64,000 nucleotides of DNA from Salipiger sp. IMCC34102 (GCF_004145405.1 NZ_SELQ01000009.1:43163-107162), one strand, 5' to 3'; positions 28,247 to 37,490 are shown, counted from the stretch's first letter. A program made the numbers and translations. Notes: generated by a model not told the origin, from the sequence alone.

Positions 28247-29043
28247 CCCAGTTCGGAGCGGCGGTCCTGGGCTTCGCCCACGAAGGGAGAGGACGGGAAA
28301 CGCAGCCCCACCTCGGCCAGCGTGACACAGCCGTCCGGCACCTGCCCCACTTCCGCCAGAGCGCTACCCAGATGGAAAAGCGCTTCGGGCGCGACATCGC
28401 CTTCGGGGGCCGCGGAGAAACTGGCGAGATAGGCCCGCGCCGCGTCGGAATCGCGCCCCAGCCCCGACAGCGCCTGTCCCAGTGCCAGGTTGGCCTGCAC
28501 TTCGACCGGAGAGCCGGGATAGGTCGTGGCGAAAGCCTGCAGCAGGTCCGCGGCGGTCTGGAAGTCGCCCGCGTCCAGGGCGGCGATCGCGGCCTGGTAA
28601 TCCTGCTCCTCGGCCAGGGCGAGGTCAGGGGTGGCGGACGGGGCCGCGGGCGCGGGTGCCGGCATCGTCGGGGCGCCGGACCCGCCAAGCGTGGGGGTTT
28701 CGCCCAGGTTGGATATGTCGCATCCCGTTTCCAGCTCGCACAGGCGGAATTCCAGATCGCCGATCCGGTTCGTGCCGTCCGCGACGACGCGGCTCAGTCG
28801 GAACTCCAGCTCTTCGGTGCGGGACGTCAGGCGCTGCAGCTCCGCCTCGATGGCATTCAACCGATCGAGCGGGGTCGCACCCGCCACGCCTTCGGTCAGG
28901 GTGCCCGAGGCGGTCAGCTCGCTGCGCAGGCCGTCGATGCTGCCATAGAGGTTGGCCAGTTCCTGCCGGATGTCCGCCAGGTTCGAGTCCTGCGCCAGCG
29001 CCGGCCCCGCGGCCAGCGCCAGGATCACGGCGAGCGCGCGCAT
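28237..29043 (-). CDS. cpoB: CpoB/YbgF, Tol-Pal associated periplasmic TPR protein
   Basis: CpoB links cell-wall synthesis with outer-membrane constriction at division. From the ATG at 29043 the protein begins with a signal peptide (ALAVILALAAGPALAQ). A coiled-coil segment follows (LNAIEAELQRLTSRTEELEFR), then a linker rich in Ala and Pro, then C-terminal TPRs (YQAAIAALDAGDFQTAADLL, AEVGQVPDGCVTLAEVG). The ATG shares one base with the TGA of pal, which shows the start and couples the two genes. An upstream in-frame ATG would lie inside pal and lacks a signal sequence. It has 268 residues; the end overlaps tilS. Confidence 0.9.
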   Translation of the reverse strand: MRALAVILALAAGPALAQDSNLADIRQELANLYGSIDGLRSELTASGTLTEGVAGATPLDRLNAIEAELQRLTSRTEELEFRLSRVVADGTNRIGDLEFRLCELETGCDISNLGETPTLGGSGAPTMPAPAPAAPSATPDLALAEEQDYQAAIAALDAGDFQTAADLLQAFATTYPGSPVEVQANLALGQALSGLGRDSDAARAYLASFSAAPEGDVAPEALFHLGSALAEVGQVPDGCVTLAEVGLRFPSSPFVGEAQDRRSELGCP

Positions 29044-29570
29044 CAGCTCAGCGATCCGACCGAGATCACGGTCACGGCCCGGCGGTTCTTGGCATAGCAC
29101 GCCTCGTTCGAGCAGACCTCGATCGGGCGCTCCTTGCCGTAGCTGACCGTCCGCAGACGCGAGGAGGCGATCCCGCGCGAGAGCAGGTATTCGCGCACCG
29201 CGTTGGCCCGGCGCGCGCCGAGGGCGAGGTTGTACTCGCGCGTGCCCTGTTCGTCGGCATGGCCTTCGATGATCGCCAGGTAGTCGGTGTTGGTCTGCAA
29301 CCAGCGGGCCTGGCCGTCCAGCGTGGCGATCCCTTCGGGTGTCAGGGTGCTGGTATCGACCGCGAAGAGTACCCGGTCGCCGATGGTTTCCTGGAAGTAC
29401 TGCGGGCTGTTGGGGTTCGCGGCCCCCACGGCGGCACCGGCCCCGGCACCGATGCCCGCATTCGCGCCATTCGCACCCAGCGGATCCATGCCGCCCAGCC
29501 GGTCGGGCCGGGTGCAGGCAGTGGAGGCCAGAACGAGGGCCGCCAGGGCCGCCATCTTCATCGTCTGCAT
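29043..29570 (-). CDS. pal: Pal, peptidoglycan-associated lipoprotein
   Basis: Pal is the outer-membrane lipoprotein of the Tol-Pal complex and binds the cell wall through its OmpA-type domain. The lipobox ASTAC follows a hydrophobic signal, with the lipidated Cys at residue 19. A Gly/Ala/Asn-rich linker leads to the OmpA fold, including IEGHADEQGTREYNLALG and ARRANAVREYLLSRG. The ATG at 29570 is chosen because AAGGA lies seven bases upstream; an ATG at 29585 overlaps that site. One cysteine pair near the C-terminus (CSNEACYAK) is common in alphaproteobacterial Pal. It has 175 residues and sits 63 bases after tolB. Confidence 0.95.
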   Translation of the reverse strand: MQTMKMAALAALVLASTACTRPDRLGGMDPLGANGANAGIGAGAGAAVGAANPNSPQYFQETIGDRVLFAVDTSTLTPEGIATLDGQARWLQTNTDYLAIIEGHADEQGTREYNLALGARRANAVREYLLSRGIASSRLRTVSYGKERPIEVCSNEACYAKNRRAVTVISVGSLS

Positions 29571-29633
29571 CTTAGATTCCTTCATGAACCGCTCTTTTGG
29601 CGCGACCCTAGCACGGGCCGCGCAGGTTGTGTA

Positions 29634-30962
29634 TCAGGGTTGCAAGGGGCCCCAGGCCGGATCCGAGGCGCCGCCCTGCAGCGGCACGGCCTTCAGGTTC
29701 CGACCCGAGATATCGACCGAGTAAAGCTGGCTGGTGCCGTCGGCACCTTGCGATTCCCGCGTGAACATCAGCACCCGCCCGTTGGGCGACCAAGTCGGCC
29801 CCTCGTCGAGGAAGCTGGAGGTCAACAGGCGTTCTTCCGATCCGTCGGTGCGCATCACGCCGATGTGGAACCGGCCCGCGTTCTGCTTGGTGAACGCGAC
29901 GAGGTCCCCACGCGGCGACCAGACCGGTGTGCCGTAGCGACCCTCGCCGAAGCTGATGCGCTGCGGCTCGCCACCGGAAGCCGGCATGATGTAAAGCTGG
30001 CTGCCGCCGGAACGGTCGCTTTCGAAGACGATCCGGCTGCCATCCGGCGAGAAGCTGGGCGCGGTCTCGATCGAGGGGGCGCTGGTCAACCGCGTCGATC
30101 CCCCGCTGGCGATGTCCCCCATGTAGAGGTCGGTGTTGCCGCCGTTCGCGATGGAGTAGATCACCCGGCTGCCGTCGGGCGAGAAGCGCGGCGAGAAGGC
30201 CATCTCTCCGGGGGCGGTCTGCACTTCACGGCGGTTCACGCTGCCTACGTCGAGGATGTTGATCCGCGGAAAGCCCGATTCGTAGCTGGTGTAGAGCACC
30301 CGGTCGCCGTTGGGCGAGAACCGCGGCGCCAAAACCAGCGAGGAACTGTCCGTGAGGAACTGCACGTTCGCGCCGTCGTAATCCATGATCGCGAGGCGCT
30401 TCTGGCGGGCATCCTTCGGACCTGCTTCGCTGACGAAGACGACGCGACTGTCGAAATAGCCCGTTTCGCCGGTGATCCGTGCGTAGGCGGCATCGGCCAC
30501 CTTGTGGGCCATGCGGCGCCAGCCTTGCGCGGTGCCGGCGAACTGCAGCCCCTGCCCCAGCTCGGCCCCGGTGAAGATGTCGTAGAGCCGGAACTTCACG
30601 GCGATCTGGTCGCCCTGCACGCTGACGGCACCGGCAATCACCGCCTGGGCGTTGATCGCGCGCCAGTCGGGATAGGCCGGGGGCGTCCCGAAGGGGCCCA
30701 ACTGGCTGATGTAGGCGCTGGCGGGGATCTCGCGGAAAAGTCCGGTGCCGGTCAGATCCTCCGCCACGAGGCGGCTGATATCCTGTGCCAACTGCTCGGC
30801 CCCCGGCGTTTCGGCGGTGAAGGTGGGCACGGCAAAGGGAAGCGGTTCGATCACCCCGTCGGTGATCGTGAGCCGCAGCGGGCCGTCTTGCGCGATTGCG
30901 GGTTGCACGCCCAGCGCGGACAGCGCCACCAGCGCGGAAATGGCAAGCGATTTCAGGGTCAT
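29634..30962 (-). CDS. tolB: TolB, periplasmic beta-propeller of the Tol-Pal system
   Basis: TolB binds Pal and connects it with the inner-membrane TolQRA complex. A signal peptide ends near residue 24 (QPAIAQ). The N-terminal domain is [20 protein letters not shown] onward. Six propeller repeats follow, with the recurring SPDG/SPNG turns: [47 protein letters not shown] and [15 protein letters not shown]. The ATG at 30962 is preceded by GAGGACGACAG; the frame is open to 31001 but that part is not signal-like. At 442 residues it is full length. It follows tolA after 101 bases. Confidence 0.96.
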   Translation of the reverse strand: MTLKSLAISALVALSALGVQPAIAQDGPLRLTITDGVIEPLPFAVPTFTAETPGAEQLAQDISRLVAEDLTGTGLFREIPASAYISQLGPFGTPPAYPDWRAINAQAVIAGAVSVQGDQIAVKFRLYDIFTGAELGQGLQFAGTAQGWRRMAHKVADAAYARITGETGYFDSRVVFVSEAGPKDARQKRLAIMDYDGANVQFLTDSSSLVLAPRFSPNGDRVLYTSYESGFPRINILDVGSVNRREVQTAPGEMAFSPRFSPDGSRVIYSIANGGNTDLYMGDIASGGSTRLTSAPSIETAPSFSPDGSRIVFESDRSGGSQLYIMPASGGEPQRISFGEGRYGTPVWSPRGDLVAFTKQNAGRFHIGVMRTDGSEERLLTSSFLDEGPTWSPNGRVLMFTRESQGADGTSQLYSVDISGRNLKAVPLQGGASDPAWGPLQP

Positions 30963-31063
30963 CTGTCGTCCTCGACTTCGGGCGTTGATCGCCCCTATCA
31001 CGTATTGAGCACAGCGTATCAGCGGCGCCTGTTCAAATCCATCACCCGGCGGCGAAAACCCGC

Positions 31064-32242
31064 CTACCGCAGGCGCATTCCCGAAGGATCAAAGGTGATC
31101 TCCACCTCGCGCCATTGGTCGTACTTCTCTTCCGGCAGGTCATAGCCACCCTGCCCCTGGCAGCGCAGGATCGCGCGGCGGGCCGCCTGGTAGGCGATCT
31201 CGGTCGCGCCCGCATCGCCCCCCATGGCACCCACTTGGCGCACATCACCTTGCACCCGGCCCGAACGATCGAGTTGGAACGACACCGTCATGGTCACCCG
31301 GGCGGCTTGGCTGCCGGGATCCACGTTCCAGCAGGCATTGACGGCCACGCGAAACCCTTCCTGTTCCGATGCGCTCATGGGTGGCCCGGGTGCTGCATCC
31401 GGTTGCGGCGCCTCGACCGCCGCCGCCGCGGCAAGGGCTGCCGCGATGGCGTCCTCGTCCACGTCGGGGGCGACCTCCTCGACCACCTGCGTTTCAGGTT
31501 CGGGCTCTGGCTCGCTCTCCTGTTCGGGCTCTGGCTCGCTCTCCTGTTCGGGCTCTGGCTCCGGTTCTGGCGCAGGCGTGGGCCGGTTCGGACGGGCCGG
31601 AGGGCGCGGAGCCTCGGCCACGCGACCGGAGGGAACCTCGGCCTCGGTGACGATCTGGGTCGCGGCCTCTTCCGGCGCGGTCTGCTCGGGCGATTCCTCC
31701 TCGACCACTGGCGCATCGGGCTGGGCCTCCGGCGTCGCCTCCTGGCGAACCTCCGGATCGGGTGTCGCGTCGGGCGGCGGCGGCGCCACGGCGTCCGGCG
31801 CCACCCGGGTCGAGGGGCGCGGGATGACATCGGGGCTGTCCGAGATATCGGGCGAGGCCACCACCTCTTCCTGGATGGGCCCCAGTTCCGGCGGCGTGTC
31901 GCTGGGCGGAACCGGCAGGGCCTCCGGCGCATCGGGCGGCGGCGCCTCGGCGGGTGGCTGTGGTGGGGGCGCGGGCGGCTCGACCGGGGCGGCGACGGGG
32001 TCCTCCGCCGGGACCTCGGGCGACGCGTCGACCTGCGGCGTGACGGGCGCTTCTGGGGCCGCGTCCGCGGGGTCCGGGGTCGTCCGACTGACGAGCGCCG
32101 AATATTCCTCTGACGTGACGATGGAGACGTCGCTGACCTCAAACGGAAGGGGATCGCTCGCGAACCCCCAGCCGGCGATCAGCCAGACGACCAGCGCCGT
32201 GTGACCCACGGCCGAGACGGTGCTGCCCGGCGTCCACTGCAT
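31064..32242 (-). CDS. tolA: TolA, envelope-spanning energy transducer
   Basis: TolA carries energy from TolQR in the inner membrane to TolB-Pal. A single membrane helix lies at about residues 9-27 ([17 protein letters not shown]). Residues 45-300 are a very long Pro/Glu/Ala-rich periplasmic arm that contains a short perfect repeat. The C-terminal domain begins near residue 300 with [19 protein letters not shown] and ends with an energy-transducer-like fold. The ATG at 32242 is preferred to one at 32284 because it lies five bases after the tolR stop and gives a short cytoplasmic end before the helix. The arm is Pro/Glu-rich rather than the Ala/Lys-rich helix of enterobacterial TolA. It has 392 residues. 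Confidence 0.9.
   Translation of the reverse strand: MQWTPGSTVSAVGHTALVVWLIAGWGFASDPLPFEVSDVSIVTSEEYSALVSRTTPDPADAAPEAPVTPQVDASPEVPAEDPVAAPVEPPAPPPQPPAEAPPPDAPEALPVPPSDTPPELGPIQEEVVASPDISDSPDVIPRPSTRVAPDAVAPPPPDATPDPEVRQEATPEAQPDAPVVEEESPEQTAPEEAATQIVTEAEVPSGRVAEAPRPPARPNRPTPAPEPEPEPEQESEPEPEQESEPEPEPETQVVEEVAPDVDEDAIAAALAAAAAVEAPQPDAAPGPPMSASEQEGFRVAVNACWNVDPGSQAARVTMTVSFQLDRSGRVQGDVRQVGAMGGDAGATEIAYQAARRAILRCQGQGGYDLPEEKYDQWREVEITFDPSGMRLR
31499..31560 (-). repeat. 24-base tandem repeat inside tolA
   Basis: On the plus strand the unit beginning TTCGGGCTCTGGCTCG is present twice in full (31499-31522 and 31523-31546) and once in part (31547-31560). In the protein it gives repeats of EPEPEQES. 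The length is a multiple of three, so copy-number change would lengthen or shorten the periplasmic arm without breaking the frame. Confidence 0.9.
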
Positions 32243-32246
32243 GGCG

Positions 32247-32720
32247 CTATCCGTCCGAATCCGACAAGGCCGGACCGCCGACATCCGTCACCAGACCGAT
32301 ATTGTTGAAGCCCGCCGCATTCAGCGCGCCCATGATCTGCGCAACCCGGTTCCAGTCGTTGGCCCCGTCCGCGCGCAGGAAGATCCGGTCACTCGACCGT
32401 TCGGCGGCGATGCCCTGCAGGCGCGAGATCAGGTCCGCCCGTTCGACCGGCGTATTCTGGATGGAAAGCTGTCCGCTCGCCTCGATGGTGACCGTCAGCG
32501 GTTCCTCGTCGTCGCTGGGCAAGGCATTGGCCTCGGTCTCGGGCAGGTCGACGGGCACGCCCACGGTCATCAGCGGGGCCGCGACCATGAAGATGATCAA
32601 AAGAACCAGCATCACGTCCACGAAGGGGGTGATGTTGATTTCGGCCATCGGGACCGCGCGGCCGCGCCTGCGCCCCCTGCCTCCGCCTCCCGCGGCCTTC
32701 TTCTGAACGCCAGCACCCAT
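32247..32720 (-). CDS. tolR: TolR, inner-membrane proton-channel subunit
   Basis: TolR is the ExbD-like subunit of the TolQR motor. An Arg/Gly-rich cytoplasmic start is followed by the signature INITPFVDVMLVLLIIFMV at about residues 29-47, with the essential Asp in PFVDV, and by VDLPET. The periplasmic domain with SDRIFLRADGAN and the C-terminal segment is complete. It has 157 residues. It follows tolQ directly, and its stop lies five bases before the tolA start, so the three genes form one translational unit. Confidence 0.95.
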   Translation of the reverse strand: MGAGVQKKAAGGGGRGRRRGRAVPMAEINITPFVDVMLVLLIIFMVAAPLMTVGVPVDLPETEANALPSDDEEPLTVTIEASGQLSIQNTPVERADLISRLQGIAAERSSDRIFLRADGANDWNRVAQIMGALNAAGFNNIGLVTDVGGPALSDSDG

Positions 32721-32721
32721 C

Positions 32722-33396
32722 TCAGCTGTCCAACTGGCGGCTGAGGATGGTACTGAACTCGTCCGCGAAGGCCTCGTAGCCCGCGATGATCCGCTCTGCG
32801 TCGGCGCTCAGCTTGTTGTAGAAGATGACGGCCGGGATCGCGGCCAGCAGACCGAGGCCGGTGGCCAGCAGCGCCTCGGCGATGCCGGGGGCCACGACGG
32901 CAAGGTTGGTGTTCTGTGCCTCCGCGATCTCGATGAAGGCGTTCATGATCCCGAAGACTGTCCCGAACAGCCCCACGAAGGGCGCCACGGCACCGGTCGT
33001 CGCGAGCACGGAAAGGCCCTTCTGAAGCTTCCCGGCTTCCTTCGCGATGGCCACGTCCATGCTGCGGTCGATCCGCGCCTGCGCCCCGGCGATCAGATCG
33101 CCGTCCTGGCGATGGGAGCGTCGCCATTCGGTCATGCCGGCGGCGAAGATCACCTCCGCCGAGCCTTGCGGCGCGGCCCCCAGGTCGTCGAAGAGCTGAT
33201 CCAGCGGCTCGCCCGACCAGAAGAGCGCATCGAAGCGGTCGGCATCGCGCCGCGCCCGGCGATACTGCAGCGTCTTGTCGACGATGATCGCCCAGCACCA
33301 GACAGAGGCGGCGATCAGCGCCAGCATCACCAGTTTCACGAGGATCGTGGCGCGCGCGAACAGCGCCCACATCGTATAGTCGGACATCGTTTCCAT
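32722..33396 (-). CDS. tolQ: TolQ, inner-membrane proton-channel subunit
   Basis: TolQ is the MotA/ExbB-like partner of TolR and uses proton flow to drive Tol-Pal. The first helix is in residues 15-37 (ILVKLVMLALIAASVWCWA). A cytoplasmic loop follows, and the second and third helices are in the MotA/ExbB block (LSVLATTGAVAPFVGLFGTV and AEALLATGLGLLAAIPAVIF). The start is either 33396 or 33387: GATGGAAACG before the second ATG is the better ribosome site, while the first gives the longer protein (224 residues). Unlike many relatives, tolQ does not directly follow ybgC; 403 bases separate them. Confidence 0.93.
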   Translation of the reverse strand: METMSDYTMWALFARATILVKLVMLALIAASVWCWAIIVDKTLQYRRARRDADRFDALFWSGEPLDQLFDDLGAAPQGSAEVIFAAGMTEWRRSHRQDGDLIAGAQARIDRSMDVAIAKEAGKLQKGLSVLATTGAVAPFVGLFGTVFGIMNAFIEIAEAQNTNLAVVAPGIAEALLATGLGLLAAIPAVIFYNKLSADAERIIAGYEAFADEFSTILSRQLDS

Positions 33397-33799
33397 CGGC
33401 CTGCTCTGCTTTGGGGCCGCTCCGGGCGGCTCTGATTTCGGGCAACCATAGCCGAACGCCCCGCCCCTTGCCAAGCAAGCCTGCGCGAGGGTGCGCGGAA
33501 GGGCACCGGTCCCGTCTTGACCGACCTGGCCTGCCGTGCCGTGCGGATGGCCAAGAGTGGTGGACTTCGCGCGGAATGTGCAGCGATCGCCGTCCAACTG
33601 CCTCACGCAAGTCAGGCGATCTCACGCCCCCCCCCCACCGCAAACCGATAAGGCCGCTTGCGATGGTAGGGGTCGGACGGCCATGACCTGCGCAACCACG
33701 TCGCGCAGAAGAGCCGGACAGATTACTGCCTCGAACCCGGCCGCAGTTGCGCCCGTGGCAAATCCTTCCCGACGCCCCTCCGGTCCCCCGGGCCCGCCG
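33397..33799. other. Intergenic region between ybgC and tolQ
   Basis: No gene is recognised in these 403 bases. A run of ten C (33627-33636, G on the transcribed strand) is the only notable sequence. A promoter for tolQRAB-pal-cpoB is expected here because the gap is large for an otherwise tight series, but no convincing -35/-10 pair was seen. The segment next to 33800 is Pro/Gly-codon-like by composition without a usable frame. Confidence 0.5.
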
Positions 33800-34177
33800 T
33801 CAGTCTCTCAACTGCGGCGGCAGCCGTGTGGGACGACCGTCGAGCGTCATGCAGGCCGCCGTCACCTCGGCCCGGAACAGCACCTCGTCGCCGCGCCGTA
33901 CCTCTTGGTCGAAGATCCAGCGGACCGGCCCCTTTGGGCGATGTTCGGTCAGGACCGTCAGCCGATCATCCAGCCGGGCGGAGCCGAGGTAATCCGCCAC
34001 CACCCGCGTCACCACGAAGACGACGCCCGCCTCGCGCATCTCGAGCTGGTTCATGCCCAGATCCTCGACAAGCTCGGACCGGGCCCGCTCGATGTACTTG
34101 AGATAGTTGGCGTAGTAGACGATCCCGCCCATGTCGGTGTCTTCGTAATAGACCCGGACGGCAAGTTCGTGGCTCAT
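33800..34177 (-). CDS. ybgC: YbgC, acyl-CoA thioesterase of the Tol-Pal cluster
   Basis: YbgC is a small hot-dog-fold thioesterase that hydrolyses short acyl-CoA and is linked with phospholipid metabolism. The catalytic motif YYEDTDMGGIVYYANYLKY contains the active-site Asp, and ERARSELVEDLG follows. Its 125 residues are typical. The ATG at 34177 overlaps the TGA of the upstream unknown gene (ATGA), which fixes the start and couples the two. In many bacteria ybgC precedes tolQ directly; here a 403-base gap intervenes. Confidence 0.93.
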   Translation of the reverse strand: MSHELAVRVYYEDTDMGGIVYYANYLKYIERARSELVEDLGMNQLEMREAGVVFVVTRVVADYLGSARLDDRLTVLTEHRPKGPVRWIFDQEVRRGDEVLFRAEVTAACMTLDGRPTRLPPQLRD

Positions 34178-34791
34178 TGGACACCCCCCATGCGCGCGCC
34201 CAGCCGCAAGGCGTGGCTCGCGTCCCGCGCCACGGCGGGCATCACGGGATCGTAGGCCGCGCGGATCAGCTGCGCCACCTCCGGCCGGATCACCGCAGCG
34301 CCGTCGATCAACGCAAGCGGAGAGGTTTCGGTAAACGCCCGGTCCGACCACAACAGGATCGTCTGCACCGCCTGGCTCAGCGCAAGCGTATCGGCCGAGA
34401 CCGCCTCGAGGTGCACGTCCATCCGCAAGAACACGAAGGCGGCGCGGATCGCGTCCGCGTCGTCGAACCTGAAAATCCGGTACTGATTGGCCTCCACCGA
34501 CCGCAGCCGTTCGACCAGATCCGACAGTTCCGGCACCAGCTTATCCAGATGCGGCACCTCCAGTAGCTCCGCCCAGTCGCGGCAGAAGAACATCATCAGG
34601 TTCGCGCCAAGCTCGGGGTCCGTTTCCGCCATCCGATGCCCGGCCAGGGCCACCACCGCCTCGATCGCCCCCTTGAAGACGGCGAGCGACGGCTCCTCGA
34701 GGCCGAAAATCACCGGCACGATCGGCCGCCCCCAGCGCGCACAAAGATATGTCCCATCGCTGCGCGTGAAGTAGGGTGCAACGTCCTCCAT
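34174..34791 (-). CDS. Uncharacterised protein between ruvB and ybgC
   Basis: I do not recognise a named family. The 205-residue product is acidic and mostly helical in appearance, without signal peptide or clear membrane helix. Notable stretches are DGTYLCARWGRPIVPVIFGL near the start and NLMMFFCRDWAELLEVPHL in the middle. The ATG at 34791 is chosen because GCGAGGA lies upstream and because the 50 bases before it look like a known kind of non-coding spacer; a GTG at 34845 overlapping the ruvB stop is the alternative. It is coupled to ybgC by an ATGA overlap. It seems conserved in position between Ruv and Tol genes, but its function cannot be read. Confidence 0.75.
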   Translation of the reverse strand: MEDVAPYFTRSDGTYLCARWGRPIVPVIFGLEEPSLAVFKGAIEAVVALAGHRMAETDPELGANLMMFFCRDWAELLEVPHLDKLVPELSDLVERLRSVEANQYRIFRFDDADAIRAAFVFLRMDVHLEAVSADTLALSQAVQTILLWSDRAFTETSPLALIDGAAVIRPEVAQLIRAAYDPVMPAVARDASHALRLGARMGGVQ

Positions 34792-34802
34792 CCACAGATC
34801 CT

Positions 34803-34835
34803 CGCTTTTTGAAAATACTTCCGCCGGAGAGTCCC
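34803..34835 (-). repeat. Spacer motif resembling a repeated Rhodobacterales intergenic element
   Basis: On the minus strand this reads CTCTCCGGCGGAAGTATTTT followed by CAAAAAGCGAGGA. Short elements with a CCGGCGG-AGTATTTTT core followed by an A-rich AAGATGAAG-like part occur between genes in many Rhodobacteraceae, from memory of such genomes. A looser copy with GGCGGAGTGATATTTTT lies at 46924-46940. It sits between the ruvB stop and the next ATG and supports that ATG as the true start. Confidence 0.4.
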
Positions 34836-34841
34836 CCGGTC

Positions 34842-35855
34842 TCACCCAAACAGATCGGTCTGCCCCTTGGGCGCGTCCAGCCCCAGGTGTCGCCAGGCCG
34901 CCTGCGCCAGCATCCGGCCCCGGGGCGTGCGTGCGATCAACCCCTTCTGCAGCAGATAAGGCTCGATCACGTCCTCGAGGCTGTCCCGGCTTTCCGACAG
35001 CGCCGCCGAAAGCGTCTCGATCCCCACCGGCCCGCCGCCGTAGCTTTCCGCGATCAGGCGCAGGTAGCGTCGGTCGGCGTTGTCGAGCCCCAGGTCGTCG
35101 ACCCCCATTCGCGTCAGGGCCCGATCCGCGATGCCGCGCTCGACCGTGCCGTCCCCCTCGACCAGCGCGAAATCCACCACCCGGCGCAGAAGACGCCCCG
35201 CGATGCGCGGCGTGCCGCGTGCGCGTCGGGCGATCTCGCGCGCGCCGTCCGGTGTGGCGGGGGCGCCCATCAGGCGGGCTCCGCGGGTGACGATCTGGTC
35301 CAACTCCTCGACCGAGTAGAACTCCAGCCGGACCGGGATCCCGAAGCGGTCCCGCAAGGGCGTGGTGAGCAAGCCCATCCGCGTGGTGGCCCCGACGAGG
35401 GTGAAGGGCTGCAGATCGATCCGGACCGTGCGCGCTGCCGGGCCCTCTCCGATCACCAGATCCAGGGCGAAGTCTTCCAGCGCGGGGTAGAGCACCTCCT
35501 CCACCGCCGGGTTGAGCCGGTGTATCTCGTCGATGAAGAGGACGTCCTTCGGCTCCAGGTTCGTCAGGATCGCCGCAAGGTCCCCCGCCTTGGCCAGCAC
35601 CGGACCGGAGGTCATGCGGAACCCGACCCCCAGCTCGCGGGCCATGATCTGCGCGAGCGTGGTCTTGCCCAGGCCGGGCGGTCCGTGGAACAGCACGTGA
35701 TCCATCGCCTCGCCGCGGATCTTCGCACTTTCGATGAAGACGGCGAGGTTCGCGCGCGCCTCCGCCTGTCCGATGAACTCGCCCAGCGCCTGCGGTCGCA
35801 GGGCGCGGTCCGCGTCTTCTGGCTGTTTCTCGGGCGACAGGATCGGATCGGTCAT
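34842..35855 (-). CDS. ruvB: RuvB, Holliday-junction branch-migration ATPase
   Basis: RuvB is the hexameric motor that, with RuvA, drives branch migration of Holliday junctions. Walker A is GPPGLGKT at residues 58-65, Walker B is [10 protein letters not shown], and sensor 1 is LVGATTRMG. The [17 protein letters not shown] and [19 protein letters not shown] blocks of the C-terminal winged helix are complete. Its 337 residues match the family. It follows ruvA after nine bases in the usual ruvC-ruvA-ruvB order. Confidence 0.98.
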   Translation of the reverse strand: MTDPILSPEKQPEDADRALRPQALGEFIGQAEARANLAVFIESAKIRGEAMDHVLFHGPPGLGKTTLAQIMARELGVGFRMTSGPVLAKAGDLAAILTNLEPKDVLFIDEIHRLNPAVEEVLYPALEDFALDLVIGEGPAARTVRIDLQPFTLVGATTRMGLLTTPLRDRFGIPVRLEFYSVEELDQIVTRGARLMGAPATPDGAREIARRARGTPRIAGRLLRRVVDFALVEGDGTVERGIADRALTRMGVDDLGLDNADRRYLRLIAESYGGGPVGIETLSAALSESRDSLEDVIEPYLLQKGLIARTPRGRMLAQAAWRHLGLDAPKGQTDLFG

Positions 35856-35864
35856 GAAACCGCC

Positions 35865-36518
35865 TTACCCCTTCGGGGCCAGAAGCTTCAAGGCGGCGCG
35901 GATCACCTCGCCGGTGGCCATCTCGGGGGTGATGACCTCCATCACCGCGCCCGCCGCATCGCCGGGGGCATAGCCGAGGTTCACGAGGGCCGAGAGCGCC
36001 TCGGACTGGGCCGGGTTGTCACGCGTCGCACCGGCGCGCGTTGGGGCCGGAGCCGTAGCGTCCGGCTCGATGACGGCGTCGATCTCCGGCGCCGATCCCG
36101 CGCCCATCGCCATGACCGTCGGGGCCTTGTCCTTGAGTTCGTTGGCCACGCGCTGTGCCGTCTTGGGCCCCACGCCCTTGGCCTTGGCCAGCGCGCTCCA
36201 GTCACCCAACGCGATGGCGCGGCTAACCCCTTCCGCGCCCAGCGCCCCCAGGATCGAAAGGGAGGCCTTGGCGCCGATGCCCTGAACGGAGGTCAGCAGG
36301 CGATGCCATTCCTTCTCGACCAGGGTGGTGAAGCCGAAAAGCTGCAGATTGTCCTCACGCACCAGCAGGTCGGTATAGAGCGCGACCGCCTCACCGTTGC
36401 CCGGCAGCGCCGTCATGACTCGGTCCGAGACGTAGACGATGTAGCCCACGCCGCGCACGTCGATCAGGACGTGATCGGGTCCGCGGTAGTCGATCCGGCC
36501 GGAAATCTTGCCGATCAT
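35865..36518 (-). CDS. ruvA: RuvA, Holliday-junction recognition protein
   Basis: RuvA binds four-way junctions as a tetramer and recruits RuvB. The OB fold at the N-terminus ([25 protein letters not shown]) is followed by two helix-hairpin-helix motifs ([18 protein letters not shown] and [19 protein letters not shown]). A flexible Ala/Pro-rich linker of about 30 residues precedes the C-terminal RuvB-binding domain ([19 protein letters not shown]). It has 217 residues. The ATG at 36518 overlaps the TGA of ruvC (ATGA), which fixes the start. Confidence 0.97.
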   Translation of the reverse strand: MIGKISGRIDYRGPDHVLIDVRGVGYIVYVSDRVMTALPGNGEAVALYTDLLVREDNLQLFGFTTLVEKEWHRLLTSVQGIGAKASLSILGALGAEGVSRAIALGDWSALAKAKGVGPKTAQRVANELKDKAPTVMAMGAGSAPEIDAVIEPDATAPAPTRAGATRDNPAQSEALSALVNLGYAPGDAAGAVMEVITPEMATGEVIRAALKLLAPKG

Positions 36519-37021
36519 GACGCGGCCTTCGCGATGGCCCGCTGAAGGTGCGAGGCCGATTGCAGGTGATGCGAATGGGTGATGGCGATGGCCAGCGCGT
36601 CGGCGGCGTCCGGACCGGCGAGTTCCACCCCCGGCAGTTGCAGGCGGACCATGTGGTCGATCTGCGCCTTGGCGGCATGACCCACGCCGACCACGGCCTT
36701 CTTCACGGCGTTGGGCGCGTATTCGCCCGCCGTCAACCCCGCCTGCGCCACGACGAGCAAGGCGATCCCCCGGGCCTGCCCCAGTTTCAGCGTGCCGACG
36801 GCATCCTTGTTGACGAAGGTCTGTTCCACCGCCGCGTGATCGGGTCGGTGAGTGGCAATGACCTCCGTCAGGCCGCTGTGGAGCGCGAGGAGGCGGGTCG
36901 CCAGATCCTCCCCCAGCCCATGGCAGACCCCGTTCGCAACATGGGTCAAACGGCTCCCCGCGACATCGACGACGCCCCATCCCATGTTCCGCAAACCCGG
37001 ATCGATGCCCAAAACCCTCAT
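36515..37021 (-). CDS. ruvC: RuvC, Holliday-junction endonuclease
   Basis: RuvC cuts Holliday junctions symmetrically. The four catalytic acids known from the Escherichia coli enzyme are present at the same numbers: Asp7 (GIDPGL), Glu66 ([12 protein letters not shown]), Asp138 and Asp141 ([14 protein letters not shown]). It has 168 residues and should be active. It heads the ruvCAB run and has its own upstream gap of 265 bases, which it shares with a divergent DUF1127 gene. No LexA-type palindrome was identified with confidence in that gap. Confidence 0.98.
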   Translation of the reverse strand: MRVLGIDPGLRNMGWGVVDVAGSRLTHVANGVCHGLGEDLATRLLALHSGLTEVIATHRPDHAAVEQTFVNKDAVGTLKLGQARGIALLVVAQAGLTAGEYAPNAVKKAVVGVGHAAKAQIDHMVRLQLPGVELAGPDAADALAIAITHSHHLQSASHLQRAIAKAAS

Positions 37022-37286
37022 GCCGCGCTCCTGTCGTCGGTTCTTGTCGTTACGCAGGGCCTAGCACAAAGAGGGAACAGGCACCAAGCCTCTTCGACCC
37101 GGACTGCCCACCGTAGCCAAAAGGTACGAAGGATCAGCGGCTTGCAGCGCCCTGATGCTGCAATGCAGAAAACGCATGGGGGGAATGCGGAATTTGGGGG
37201 TAGCCGTTCTCATTGCGCCCGAATAGTGGGCAGGCGTAACGAAATCTCGCCGCCGTTGGTGGCACATCATAAACTAGGAGCCAACC

Positions 37287-37490
37287 GTGGCTGTCATCTC
37301 GAACTCCCGCACTTTCGCCCTTCCGCGCACGCCGCGCGCGATGGGATACGTCTTCTCCAGCATCGCGGCCTGGAACGACGCCCGCGTGACCCGCAAGGCA
37401 CTGTCGAAACTCACGACCCGAGAGTTGGACGACCTGGGCCTGACCCGCGCCGACATCGAAGACGTCGCCCGCGGCCGCATCGTCCGCTGA
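37287..37490 (+). CDS. DUF1127 small basic protein
   Basis: This 67-residue protein carries the DUF1127 domain in its C-terminal half (LTTRELDDLGLTRADIEDVARG). In Alphaproteobacteria small DUF1127 proteins have been linked to RNA turnover and to phosphate or oxidative-stress responses, often through their arginine-rich helix. Here the N-terminal part is basic (FALPRTPRAM, NDARVTRKA). The start is a GTG at 37287 with TAGGAG six bases upstream. It is a single gene divergent from ruvC. The precise function in this organism is not known. Confidence 0.88.
   Translation: MAVISNSRTFALPRTPRAMGYVFSSIAAWNDARVTRKALSKLTTRELDDLGLTRADIEDVARGRIVR

Noticed and set aside
28482..31145. An 887-codon plus-strand open frame
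   Set aside because: It is antisense to cpoB, pal and tolB, and has the Arg/Pro-rich composition of a mirrored frame.
31499..31560. The tolA tandem repeat as a CRISPR array
   Set aside because: The units are directly adjacent without spacers, are in frame and lie inside a coding sequence.
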